Source: Deltaproteobacteria bacterium (GTDB lineage: Bacteria > Desulfobacterota > GWC2-55-46). Taken from it: a stretch of DNA of 64,000 bases. The notes below the pieces were generated by a model. It had not been told where the DNA came from and made no database searches. It saw only the letters and a program-made list of their open reading frames with translations. Of this stretch, positions 25,009 through 33,190 are shown piece by piece (positions within the stretch are counted from its first letter, which is position 1; each line of letters opens with the position of its first letter). The stretch covers positions 25,853 to 89,852 of the forward strand of contig JACRCL010000002.1 in assembly GCA_016219015.1 (NCBI GenBank), written 5' to 3'. The translations under genes and the position numbers were made by a program.

Positions 25009-26178
25009 TCATATCGTCCTTACGGCCATGCTCATCGCCCCGCCCCCGCCGAGGCATATCGTGGCAAGGCCCTTGCCGCCGCCCCTCTGTTGTAATGCGT
25101 TTATAAGCGTTACGAGGATGCGCGCCCCGCTTGCGCCTATGGGGTGGCCGAGTGCTATGGCCCCGCCGTGGACGTTCAGTTTCAGGGGGTCGATGGAGAG
25201 TTCCTTGATAACGGCAAGGGTCTGAGCGGCGAACGCCTCGTTCTCTTCGATGAGGTCGAAGTCATTGACCTTCATGCCTGTCTTTTTAAGGAGGGCGTTT
25301 ACCGAGCTTACCGGGGCGATAGTAAACCACTTAGGGTCGGTATGGCTTGAGGCAAAGCCGATGATTTCGGCGACAGGCTTTATCTTGAGCCTGTCCGCCT
25401 TTGTACGCGACATGAGGACGAGGGCGGCTGCTCCGTCGTTAAGCCCGGGCGAGTTCCCCGCCGTAATTGTCCCGCCCTTCTTGAACACAGGGTCAAGCCC
25501 GGAGAGCTTTTTAAGGGTAGTGTCCCGCCTTATGGTCTCGTCGATATCGATTATCTCGCCATCGATTTCAACCGGCGCAATTTCGTCCCTGAATATCCCT
25601 TCATCCGTCGCTTTCATGGCCTTCTTATGGCTCTGGAGCGCGAACGAGTCCTGGTCTTCCCGGGATATATTGTATCTGGCCACCGTATGCTCGCAGAGCT
25701 CCCCCATGTGCTCGCCGTAATAGCAGTCCAGGAGGCCGTCATTGATCATCGAATCTTCTATCTTCGCCTCGCCGTACTTCCTGCCCCGCCTCATATCCCT
25801 TAAGAGGAAAGGCGCGTTGCTCATCGACTCCATGCCGCCCGCTATCACGGCGTCAGCCTCGCCGAGCATGATAGCCTCCGCGCCCAGCGCAACGGCCTTC
25901 AGCCCGGAGGCGCAGACCTTGTTCACGGTAAAGGCGTTTATGGTATCGGGCAGTCCCGCCATGAGAGCGGCCTGGCGCGCGGGGTTCTGCCCGACGCCGG
26001 CCGAGACGGCGTTGCCCATTATTACCTCGTCTATGAGGGATTCAAGCCTGTATCTTCCGATCAGCTCTTTAATGACGATAGAGCCGAGCCGGGGGGCGCT
26101 CAAACGCGAGAGCTTCCCCAGGAGCCTTCCGACCGGCGTCCTCAAGCCGCCTATTATCACGACGTCTTCCATCGGCAT
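25009..26178 (-). CDS. acetyl-CoA acetyltransferase (thiolase)
   Basis: A 389-aa thiolase condensing or cleaving acetoacetyl-CoA. The nucleophilic Cys sits in FTVNKVCASGLKAVALGAEA (about Cys88), the second active site in NVHGGAIALGHPIGASGARI, and the last Cys in GLATICLGGGGAMSMAV. Full length. Its ATG overlaps the stop of the upstream enoyl-CoA hydratase by one base (TAATG), indicating coupled translation. Confidence 0.95.
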   Translation of the reverse strand: MPMEDVVIIGGLRTPVGRLLGKLSRLSAPRLGSIVIKELIGRYRLESLIDEVIMGNAVSAGVGQNPARQAALMAGLPDTINAFTVNKVCASGLKAVALGAEAIMLGEADAVIAGGMESMSNAPFLLRDMRRGRKYGEAKIEDSMINDGLLDCYYGEHMGELCEHTVARYNISREDQDSFALQSHKKAMKATDEGIFRDEIAPVEIDGEIIDIDETIRRDTTLKKLSGLDPVFKKGGTITAGNSPGLNDGAAALVLMSRTKADRLKIKPVAEIIGFASSHTDPKWFTIAPVSSVNALLKKTGMKVNDFDLIEENEAFAAQTLAVIKELSIDPLKLNVHGGAIALGHPIGASGARILVTLINALQQRGGGKGLATICLGGGGAMSMAVRTI

Positions 26179-26912
26179 TATTTCTTCTTCAGGAACTCGC
26201 CCATGAGCCTTTTCTGGTCCTCGTAGGAGAACATCGAGCTGAAAAGCTCCATCTCTTTTTCGAAGGAGCCGGAGTTGATCAGCCTTTTTACCGCCTCAAG
26301 GCACTGTATTGGTTTTGACGCCAGCAGTTGGACGAGGTTCGAAAGCTCAAGCCCGAGCCTGTCGGCAGGGACTATCCTGTTTATCAGCCCGAGGCCCAGG
26401 GCCTCTTCGGCGTAGACCCTCCTGCCGGTGAATATAAGCTCCTTTGCCTTGAGCCTGCCCAGGCGGCGCGTGAGCCTCTGGGTCCCTCCGGCGCCGGGGA
26501 GTATCCCGATGTTTATCTCAGGCGCGCCGAAGACGGCCTTCTCGGAGGCTATGACGAGGTCGCACGACAGCGCCATCTCAAGCCCTCCGCCAAGGGCAAA
26601 CCCGTTAACGCCGGCCACGACCGGCCTCGGGAAGGCCTCGAAAAGGTCCATCACCCTGTGGATGAGCCTTGCGAACTTCATCGCCTCCGTTGGACCGAAC
26701 CCCGACATCTCCTTTATGTCAGCCCCCGCGCAGAAGGTAGCGCCCGTGCCCGTAATCGCGAGGGCCCTGATATTTTCCTTTGTTGAGTTCAGGACGCCGA
26801 ACGCCCGGACGAGGTCGTTCAATACCGGGGTCGAAAGGATGTTCGCGCGCGGGTTGTCGAACGTGAGCAGGGTGACCCGGCCCTCGTCTATCCTGAAACC
26901 GTTATAATCCAT
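26178..26912 (-). CDS. enoyl-CoA hydratase/isomerase (crotonase family)
   Basis: A 244-aa crotonase. The oxyanion-hole motifs are TGTGATFCAGADIKEMSGFG and NGFALGGGLEMALSCDLVIA. Catalytic Glu residues lie in GAPEINIGILPGAGGTQRLT. It hydrates 2-enoyl-CoA to 3-hydroxyacyl-CoA, the substrate of the dehydrogenase three genes on. The frame extends to 26936, but ATG 26912 follows an ideal AAGGAGG site; the extra codons lie against repeat H1. First gene of the operon. Confidence 0.94.
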   Translation of the reverse strand: MDYNGFRIDEGRVTLLTFDNPRANILSTPVLNDLVRAFGVLNSTKENIRALAITGTGATFCAGADIKEMSGFGPTEAMKFARLIHRVMDLFEAFPRPVVAGVNGFALGGGLEMALSCDLVIASEKAVFGAPEINIGILPGAGGTQRLTRRLGRLKAKELIFTGRRVYAEEALGLGLINRIVPADRLGLELSNLVQLLASKPIQCLEAVKRLINSGSFEKEMELFSSMFSYEDQKRLMGEFLKKK

Positions 26913-26927
26913 CAGGCCTCCTTTTTG

Positions 26928-27039
26928 AACACGCACAGCGAGCGCATTCCCCGCTGCTTGCGGCGGGGTTTAGCGAGCGAATCGAAATTTTTTCCTTTTG
27001 TGTCGAAGATTCCCCGCAGCTTGCTGCGGGGAGATTCAA
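26928..27039 (+). repeat. dispersed element H, copy 1
   Basis: About 112 bases with two related hairpins (CCCCGCTGCTTGCGGCGGGG and CCCCGCAGCTTGCTGCGGGG) and the motifs TAGCGAGCGAATCG and GTGTCGAAGATT. The second copy, in reverse orientation, interrupts element B at 51085-51202. Here it sits between the crotonase operon promoter region and pyk. Confidence 0.75.
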
Positions 27040-27119
27040 CGGGGGGCTTATCCCCGTTACAATTAAAGTATCAAATCACTTTTTTGTCAAATGCGCTGAT
27101 ACGGGCGTTGCCGGGACGG

Positions 27120-27149
27120 TTGACAACGGGGATTTCAGCGTGGGATAAT
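27120..27149 (+). promoter_or_regulatory. sigma-70 promoter of pyk
   Basis: TTGACA, 18 bases, GATAAT, then 8 bases to the ATG. No Shine-Dalgarno exists between, so the pyk mRNA is probably leaderless. Confidence 0.65.
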
Positions 27150-27157
27150 CTATTGAA

Positions 27158-28624
27158 ATGGAAAAACAGTCTTTCAGGAAAACCAAGGTCGTCGCCACCA
27201 TCGGCCCCGCCTCTCAGTCGCCTCAGGTCATAGAGGAGCTGTTGAGGGCGGGCGTTGACGTGGTGAGGCTCAACTTCTCGCACGGCGAAAGAAACCTCCA
27301 CGGGCAGGTCATAAGGGATGTCAGGGCCGCGAGCAAAAAGCTCAGCCGCCCGGTGTCGATATTGATGGACCTCCAGGGGCCGAAGATACGGGTAGGGAGG
27401 CTCATTAAACCCTCTATAGCGCTTAAAAAGGGGGATAAGCTGCTCATCAGCGCCGAAGACCTTGACGGGGACGAGAGGATGATATCAACCACCTACGCCG
27501 ACCTTTACAGGGACGTAAAGGCAGGGGACAGGATACTCATGGACGACGGCCTCATAGAGGCGAAGGTCAAAGGGGTCGCGGGCAGGGTCGTTGAGTGCGA
27601 GGTCGTCTACGGAGGGGTACTCAAAGAGCACAAGGGCATGAACCTGCCCGGCGTGAACGTAAGCGCCCCGAGCCTGACCGATAAGGACATGGAGGACCTC
27701 GACCTCGGCATAGGGCGGGAGGTCGATTATATCGCGCTCTCTTTCGTAAGGAGGCGCGCTGACCTCGTTGACCTTAAAAGGCGCATAAAGGACAGGGGCG
27801 CGGACATCCCGGTAATAGCGAAGATAGAGAAGGCCGAGGCCATAGAGGACCTCGACGCGATACTCGACGAGGCCGACGGCATAATGATAGCCAGGGGGGA
27901 CCTGGGGGTGGAGCTTTCGGCCGAGGTGATACCGATACTGCAGAAAAAGCTCATCTCGAAGGCGAACGAGGCCGGAAAGATCGTCATAACCGCCACGCAG
28001 ATGTTAGAATCGATGATAGAGAACGCGAGGCCCACAAGGGCCGAGGCCTCTGACGTGGCGAACGCGGTATTCGACGGCACCGACGCGCTGATGCTCTCCG
28101 GGGAGACGGCCGTAGGCAAGTACCCCGTGAGGGCCGTTGAGATGATGGTGAGGATAGCCGCTGAGGCCGAAGAGGCCGCGCTTTCGCAGAAGCACTTTTT
28201 GAGGAGGAAAAAGCCGCAGGCGGGCTCGTTCGCGCAGGCCGTGGCCTTCGCGGCCAGCGCCGCGTCCAGCGAGGTCAACTCAAAGGCGATAGCCGTTTTC
28301 ACCCAGACAGGGGACACCGCGCGGATATTGTCAAAGCTCCGGCCGTCCACGAGGGTGGTCGCCTTCACCCCGCTTGAGCCGACGTGGAGGAGGCTTTCTC
28401 TGGTGTGGGGGGTCGAGCCGTTCATGTTAGAGTTCGGCGCGCATACGGACGAGATGATATGCAGGGGCGAGGCCGCTCTTCTGGATAACGGGGTCGCTTC
28501 TCTCGGCGATACCATCGTGATAGTCTCAGGCACCAAGGTCGGCATGATAGGCGCCACGAACATGATGAAGATAGACTGGATAGGCAGCGAGGAGTGCAAG
28601 CTGTATATAAAGGAGAAGAAGTAA
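27158..28624 (+). CDS. pyk: pyruvate kinase
   Basis: A 488-aa glycolytic enzyme transferring phosphate from PEP to ADP. The substrate and metal motifs are TKVVATIGPASQSPQVIEEL, RLNFSHGERNLH, LMDLQGPKIRVGRL, VIAKIEKAEAIEDLDAIL (catalytic Lys) and GIMIARGDLGVELSAEVIP. A B-domain lies at about 70-165. The C-terminal domain is complete (about 360-480, IAVFTQTGDTARILSKLRP). The gene is monocistronic with its own promoter. It makes pyruvate from PEP, the same metabolite a ComA-type enzyme at 59 kb would draw on. Confidence 0.97.
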   Translation: MEKQSFRKTKVVATIGPASQSPQVIEELLRAGVDVVRLNFSHGERNLHGQVIRDVRAASKKLSRPVSILMDLQGPKIRVGRLIKPSIALKKGDKLLISAEDLDGDERMISTTYADLYRDVKAGDRILMDDGLIEAKVKGVAGRVVECEVVYGGVLKEHKGMNLPGVNVSAPSLTDKDMEDLDLGIGREVDYIALSFVRRRADLVDLKRRIKDRGADIPVIAKIEKAEAIEDLDAILDEADGIMIARGDLGVELSAEVIPILQKKLISKANEAGKIVITATQMLESMIENARPTRAEASDVANAVFDGTDALMLSGETAVGKYPVRAVEMMVRIAAEAEEAALSQKHFLRRKKPQAGSFAQAVAFAASAASSEVNSKAIAVFTQTGDTARILSKLRPSTRVVAFTPLEPTWRRLSLVWGVEPFMLEFGAHTDEMICRGEAALLDNGVASLGDTIVIVSGTKVGMIGATNMMKIDWIGSEECKLYIKEKK

Positions 28625-28664
28625 GGAGGGGCGCTGCGCTGGGCGCGTTTTTTGAAAACCCTAT

Positions 28665-28691
28665 GCGGGTTCAGGTTTGCAACCTGAACCC
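28665..28691 (+). repeat. G-type hairpin after pyk
   Basis: GGGTTCAGGTTTGCAACCTG, then AACCC: an 11-bp stem identical to the tonB terminator stem but without a following T run. It may still help end the pyk transcript. Confidence 0.6.
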
Positions 28692-28734
28692 TGAAATTTG
28701 CAATCCCTCCGGAAATTATCTTAGGCAATGCCTC

Positions 28735-28888
28735 TTTGCGCATTGCCATGCGCTTTCGGGCATAGGGCTCGGCTCCCTACAGCCTCCTTCCTCCGGGCGA
28801 GCCCGCCGAAGCTTCCTAAGAAATACGCCTTCCGCCCCGCTCGCCCGCCCCGCCCCCAACCCTACGGTCGCTACGCCCTATGCCCTGT
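28735..28888 (-). repeat. dispersed element A, copy 2
   Basis: A reverse-oriented, diverged copy of 719-873, with the same CATTGCCATGCGCTTTCGGG end and GGGCATAGGG-type terminal motifs. Confidence 0.7.
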
Positions 28889-28956
28889 GTGTTTGTAAAA
28901 ACAAAAGATAAAAGAAAAAAGCGGGTTCTGGTTTGCAACCTGAACCGAATTTCTAA

Positions 28957-29119
28957 GGAACCTCTGATTAATTAAGTCTTCCTGTCATTCTGAGGGAGCG
29001 GAGCGACCGAAGAATCTCGTAACTTGCTGATTTGCATACGATTCTTCCCTTTCGCTTCGCTCAGGGCTTCGGCTCACACGCTCAGAATGACATGTGGCTG
29101 CGAATTAATCAGAGGTTCC
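28957..29119 (+). repeat. dispersed element D, copy 3, with different terminal repeats
   Basis: The D core is enclosed by perfect 17-base inverted ends GGAACCTCTGATTAATT / AATTAATCAGAGGTTCC, unlike the ends of the other D copies. Confidence 0.75.
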
Positions 29120-29165
29120 CTGATACAGTTTTTTTAGCAAGGCCTTTTTGCGCGCTGTGCTTGCC

Positions 29166-29948
29166 TCATCTCTTCCCGAATATCTCGCTTAAGAATATCT
29201 TCATCGCCTCCCAGGAGCGCTTACCCGCCTTTTCATTATAGGCAACGCCCTTGGAAGGGTCGTTGCCCGAGGCCGGGTTCGTGAAGCTGTGGACAGCCCC
29301 TCCGTATATGTTCACCTGCCAGTCCACTCCATTCTTTCTCATCTCGTCCTCAAAGGCGATGACCTGCTCCATCGACGCGAGTCTGTCCTCGCTCCCGTGG
29401 AGCACGAGGACCCTGCCTTTTATGTTTTTGGCGTCTTCGGGGTTGACGGCGTCGAGATTTCCGTGGAAGCTGACGGCCCCGAGGATGTCGGCCCCGCTCC
29501 GGGCGAGCTCGAGAGCCACGGTCCCGCCGAGGCAATAGCCCATGGCGGCTACTCTGGCCCTGTCGGTTAAGGGGTTGCTTCTAAGCTCATCAAGTCCGTC
29601 TCTTGCGCGCTCCCGCATAACGGCCCTGTCCCCTCTTAATATCTCGGCCAGCCCGGAGGCGCTTTTAGCGTCCTTCGGCCTTATCCCCCTCCCGTACATG
29701 TCAGGGGCAAAGGCTATGTAGCCGAGGGCCGCGACCTCCTCAACGCGCCTTTTTATGTAATCGTTTATCCCCCACCACTCATGGAAGACGAGGACACCCG
29801 GCATGGGCCCCTTAACGGCGTCGTCATAGGCGAGATAGCCTTCGAGCACGTCGTTGCCGGGCCTGTAGAAGACGTCTTTTTTGACGACCTTCGCGTAAGC
29901 CTCCCCGGCCGGCATAAGGAGAAGCATTATGATAATAATGTATCTCAT
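29166..29948 (-). CDS. exported dienelactone hydrolase-family protein
   Basis: A 260-aa alpha/beta hydrolase with an N-terminal signal peptide (MRYIIIIMLLLMPAGEAYA). GVLVFHEWWGINDYIKRRVE and YIAFAPDMYGRG are typical of dienelactone hydrolases. The nucleophile is Cys in AAMGYCLGGTVALELAR, and the Asp and His are in VLHGSEDRLASMEQ and AVHSFTNP. DLH members hydrolyse cyclic esters; the real substrate of exported versions is unknown. Repeat C2 lies 14 bases upstream, leaving no room for a normal promoter outside the repeat. Confidence 0.88.
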   Translation of the reverse strand: MRYIIIIMLLLMPAGEAYAKVVKKDVFYRPGNDVLEGYLAYDDAVKGPMPGVLVFHEWWGINDYIKRRVEEVAALGYIAFAPDMYGRGIRPKDAKSASGLAEILRGDRAVMRERARDGLDELRSNPLTDRARVAAMGYCLGGTVALELARSGADILGAVSFHGNLDAVNPEDAKNIKGRVLVLHGSEDRLASMEQVIAFEDEMRKNGVDWQVNIYGGAVHSFTNPASGNDPSKGVAYNEKAGKRSWEAMKIFLSEIFGKR

Positions 29949-29962
29949 ATTTTATGTGTGCT

Positions 29963-30077
29963 CAGGCTGCTCAAAATAGAGTCCGCGAGGCATTGAGGAC
30001 GCGAGGAATGAGACGTACTCACCTTTCGTTATGACAAGACGAAGCCAACGAAGCAGATGGACTTTTTCAGCAGCCTG
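29963..30077 (-). repeat. dispersed element C, copy 2
   Basis: Inverted ends CAGGCTGCTCAAAATAG and CTTTTTCAGCAGCCTG; reverse orientation to the copy at 10585-10708. It sits between two minus-strand genes. Confidence 0.75.
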
Positions 30078-30081
30078 TATC

Positions 30082-31041
30082 TCAGGGGACAAGGACGATC
30101 TTCCCGTAGGCGCGCTCCTCCAATATCGCGTGGTGCGCCGCTTGCGCGTCCTTGAGCGGCATCTCCCGCCCGATTATCGGCCTCAACGTCCCGTTCTCAA
30201 GCCCTGCCACAATGGCCGAGTGTATGCTGAAAAGCTCTTTTTCAGTCGCGTTAAATAGCGACATGCCCAGTATATTGCCGTCCCTTCCCATCGATTCTCT
30301 CGGGTCTATCTCTATTTTACCCCTGCACCCTACGACGACTATCCTGCCGCCTTTTGCTATCGTCTTCAGGTCAGAGGCGAGGTTCACGTTCGCGAGGAAC
30401 TCTATTATGACATCCGCGCCGTTGCCTCCTGTCAGCCTCATTACCTCGTCCATGTGGTCTGCCCTTGTGTGGTCCACCACATAATGCGCCCCTTCTTTAA
30501 GGGCAAGGGCTCGTCCGCGCTCCGTACCGGCGGTGCCGATGACCTTCATGCCCGCGGCCCTGGCGAGCTGGACAGCGGCCACTCCTACCCCGCCGCTTGC
30601 GCCGTGGACGAGGACCATCTCTCCGGGCAAGGCCTTTGCGCGCTGGAATATCGCCCTGTAAGCGGTGGCAAAAGGCACGCCCAATGACGCGCCCTGTGCA
30701 AATGTCGCTCCCTCAGGCAATTTGTGCGCCTGCGCTTCTTTGCAGAGCGTCTTTTCGGCGTAAGCGCCGGTTATGGTCCCCGAGGTATATACCCTGTCGC
30801 CGGGGGAGAATCCTTTTACGCCCTCTCCGGTTGCCTCGACTACCCCGGCCGCGTCGGAGCCCGGCGTGAACGGAAGGGCCCTCGCGCCGTAACTCCCTGC
30901 CCTGATATACGTATCGACAGGGTTTACTCCGACGGCCTTTACGCTTATGAGCACCTGTCCCGGGCCGGGCCTCGGGGCCTCGACGTCTTCAAATTTCATG
31001 ACCTCCGGCGGGCCGAACTCGTGCACCCGTATAGCCTTCAT
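30082..31041 (-). CDS. NADPH:quinone reductase (zinc-free MDR family)
   Basis: A 319-aa medium-chain dehydrogenase/reductase. The catalytic-domain start (MKAIRVHEFGPPEVMKFEDV) and the AVGVNPVDTYIRAG stretch are those of quinone oxidoreductases. The nucleotide motif is LVHGASGGVGVAAVQLARAA. The zinc-binding Cys/His residues of alcohol dehydrogenases are absent. It likely reduces quinones or enones with NADPH. GGAGG precedes the ATG. Downstream it meets element C2; the dienelactone hydrolase may be on the same transcript. Confidence 0.9.
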   Translation of the reverse strand: MKAIRVHEFGPPEVMKFEDVEAPRPGPGQVLISVKAVGVNPVDTYIRAGSYGARALPFTPGSDAAGVVEATGEGVKGFSPGDRVYTSGTITGAYAEKTLCKEAQAHKLPEGATFAQGASLGVPFATAYRAIFQRAKALPGEMVLVHGASGGVGVAAVQLARAAGMKVIGTAGTERGRALALKEGAHYVVDHTRADHMDEVMRLTGGNGADVIIEFLANVNLASDLKTIAKGGRIVVVGCRGKIEIDPRESMGRDGNILGMSLFNATEKELFSIHSAIVAGLENGTLRPIIGREMPLKDAQAAHHAILEERAYGKIVLVP

Positions 31042-31072
31042 AAAATTGACCTCCGCATCTATGTATGAATTA

Positions 31073-31222
31073 AGGCTGCTGAAAAAAGTACATAAATTGT
31101 CATTCTGAGGAGCCTAAGGCGACGAAGAATCCCGTTACTCGTTTATTCATAACCCTTAGATTCTTCCCCCTTCACTTCGCTCAGGGCTTCGGCTCACACG
31201 CTCAGAATGACAAGCTTGCAGC
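31073..31222 (+). repeat. dispersed element D, copy 4
   Basis: D core GTCATTCTGAGGAGCCTAAG ... CTCACACGCTCAGAATGACA with a C-like left end AAGGCTGCTGAAAAAAG. It occupies the gap between the quinone reductase and the glucan phosphorylase terminator. Confidence 0.75.
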
Positions 31223-31276
31223 TAATACAAGTATTACACATTTTTATTATCCCGGCAGGTGGGGCAGGGTCTATTT

Positions 31277-31311
31277 GAAAAAAAGCGCCCCTTCCTTACG
31301 GAAGGGGCGCT
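31277..31311 (-). terminator. terminator of the glucan phosphorylase gene
   Basis: Perfect 12-bp stem AGCGCCCCTTCC/GGAAGGGGCGCT, loop TTAC; a T run follows on the minus strand. Confidence 0.88.
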
Positions 31312-31336
31312 AAAGGACGATTACACCAAATTCATG

Positions 31337-33052
31337 TTACCTAATGTACGCCTCGGTAACATACCTCCTCATCATCCTGTGGGAGTTGAAGTAGTAGGCG
31401 ACCTTGCCTATGGAGTTCTCCATCATCTTTATCCATATCTCCCGGTGGTTGTAGTAGGTTGGCAGGACGAGGTTCTCGAGTTTATTGTACAGGTCCTCGG
31501 CGTCCTGCTCGAATGTCGATTGGGTAAGCGTAGCCTCGGTGGGTGGCGGGCCTATGGACCAGCCCGTATAGCCTTCGATGTGCCCCTCTATCCACCAGCC
31601 GTCGAGCACGCTGAAGTTTATGACGCCGTTATGCGCCGCCTTCATGCCGCTCGTGCCCGAGGCCTCCCTCGGCCTCATAGGGGTGTTGAGCCACACGTCC
31701 ACGCCCGAGACCATCTGGAGCGCGAGGTCCATGTTGTAGTTCTGGAGGTAGACTATCTTTATGGAGTCCTTGAGGACGCCCGCCTTCCTTATTATCTCCT
31801 CGATATTCCTCTTGCCGTCGCCGTCCTTAGGGTGCGCCTTGCCCGCGTAGATGACCTGTATCCTGCCGGAGCCTATCTTTTTAAGCCGCTCTATGTCCGA
31901 GAGCAGGAGGTTCGCCCTCTTGTAGGCCGTGGCCCTGCGCGCGAAGCCGATTGTCAGGGTGTCGTAGTCCATGGACGCGCCCGTGAGGCGGTTAACAAAG
32001 TCAACGAGCTTCTTTTTCGCCTCCATGTGGGCGTCCCAGAGCTCTACGGGCGGGATCTTGTCTATCCTTACGAAAAGCTCGGGCTCGTTCGCCCAGCCCG
32101 GGAGGTATTTGTCGTAGAGCCTGGCGAAGCTCTCGCAGGTCCAGGTGAAGCTGTGGACGCCGTTCGTTATGGCCTGTATCTTATAGCCGGGGAAGAGTAT
32201 CTTCGAGACCTCTCCGTGTTTTTTGGCCACCCCGTTTATGTACTGGCTCAGGTTCATGGCAAGGAGCGTCATGTTCAGCTTGTCCTTCCCGGCGAGGTCC
32301 TTCAAGACGTCTATCGGTATGGTCTCGCCCACGACCTGCCTGACCATGTCGTAAGGGAACTTGTCGTGGCCCGCCTCCACAGGCGTATGCGTGGTAAAGA
32401 CGCACAGGTCTTTTACCTTCTCGACGTCCCATATCTCCCTTTCGTCCCAGACGGACTCGATGTCCCTCCTGTGCCTTTTAAGCAGCTCCAGCGTAAGCAG
32501 GGCTGCGTGCCCCTCGTTCATGTGGTACTTTTTTATCCTGAAGCCGAGCGCCCGGAGCATAAGCACCCCGCCTATGCCCAGCACCATCTCCTGCTTGAGC
32601 CTGTAGCGGTCGTCCCCGCCGTAGAGGTAATGGGTCAACTGCCTGTCCTCGGGCGCGTTCTCCGGCAGGTCCGTGTCGAGGAAGAATATCGGGACGTTCC
32701 ACTTCGTGACAAGGCTTGAGATGTTGTAGACCCACGCCTGGACAGCGACCTCCCGGTCCTCGATGGTGAGCCTTATCTTCTGCGGCACAAGCGACATCTG
32801 CTCGGCAGGGTTCCATTCCTCGGGGTGCTCAACCTGCCTGCCGCCCGCGTCTATCTCCTGCCTGAAGAAGCCCTTTCTGTATATGAGCGTTACCGCCACC
32901 ATGGGGAGGTTCAGGTCGGCCGCTGATTTTATGGTGTCCCCGGCAAGGACCCCCAGGCCGCCGCTGTAGGTGGGTATGTCGTTCCTGAAACCGACCTCCA
33001 TGGAGAAGTAGGCTATCTTTGACTCAGAGGTTAACTCCTGAATATATTTCAT
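31337..33052 (-). CDS. glgP: alpha-glucan phosphorylase (GT35, short form)
   Basis: A 571-aa PLP enzyme releasing glucose-1-phosphate from glycogen/maltodextrin. The N-terminus FSMEVGFRNDIPTYSGGLGV is the short-form phosphorylase start. The PLP lysine lies in PREASGTSGMKAAHNGVINF, the variant used by this subfamily (canonical enzymes read EASGTGNMK). HMNEGHAALLTLELL and TTHTPVEAGHDKFP bind substrate. It lacks the N-terminal regulatory extension of the classical enzyme. Its products could feed the trehalose operon 8 kb away. Good promoter and ribosome site upstream. Confidence 0.93.
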   Translation of the reverse strand: MKYIQELTSESKIAYFSMEVGFRNDIPTYSGGLGVLAGDTIKSAADLNLPMVAVTLIYRKGFFRQEIDAGGRQVEHPEEWNPAEQMSLVPQKIRLTIEDREVAVQAWVYNISSLVTKWNVPIFFLDTDLPENAPEDRQLTHYLYGGDDRYRLKQEMVLGIGGVLMLRALGFRIKKYHMNEGHAALLTLELLKRHRRDIESVWDEREIWDVEKVKDLCVFTTHTPVEAGHDKFPYDMVRQVVGETIPIDVLKDLAGKDKLNMTLLAMNLSQYINGVAKKHGEVSKILFPGYKIQAITNGVHSFTWTCESFARLYDKYLPGWANEPELFVRIDKIPPVELWDAHMEAKKKLVDFVNRLTGASMDYDTLTIGFARRATAYKRANLLLSDIERLKKIGSGRIQVIYAGKAHPKDGDGKRNIEEIIRKAGVLKDSIKIVYLQNYNMDLALQMVSGVDVWLNTPMRPREASGTSGMKAAHNGVINFSVLDGWWIEGHIEGYTGWSIGPPPTEATLTQSTFEQDAEDLYNKLENLVLPTYYNHREIWIKMMENSIGKVAYYFNSHRMMRRYVTEAYIR

Positions 33053-33081
33053 AAAATTCCCTTTTTTTCGGTGATTAAGGA

Positions 33082-33109
33082 ATTATACAACATCAAAGGA
33101 GTTAATCAA
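33082..33109 (-). promoter_or_regulatory. promoter of glgP
   Basis: On the minus strand TTGATT, 16 bases, TATAAT, about 30 bases before the ATG, with AAGGG as ribosome site. Confidence 0.6.
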
Positions 33110-33141
33110 GGCTTTTCAGGATATTTTTTTTGCAAGCACCG

Positions 33142-33170
33142 TTGGAACTTACCCCGGTATATGCTATAAT
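33142..33170 (+). promoter_or_regulatory. promoter of the lytic transglycosylase gene
   Basis: TTGGAA, 17 bases, TATAAT, then a short leader with GAAGGAG before the ATG at 33191. It is back-to-back with the glgP promoter. Confidence 0.6.
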
Positions 33171-33190
33171 ACGCGTCGAAGGAGTCTTGG

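Larger units (their letters stand above)
28625..29165. other. repeat-filled intergenic region
   Basis: A 540-base gap with no gene. It holds a G-type hairpin (28665-28691), element A copy 2 (28735-28888), a degenerate G hairpin (28921-28946) and element D copy 3 (28957-29119). Confidence 0.65.

Noticed and set aside
31259..32719. A 486-codon open frame on the plus strand opposite the glucan phosphorylase
   Set aside because: It is a shadow of glgP: Arg/Val/Leu/Pro-biased codons, no domain, no ribosome site. Similar long antisense frames opposite treT/otsA (43146-44300), gcvPB (14754-15482) and the TIM-barrel/tkt region are shadows for the same reason in this high-GC DNA.
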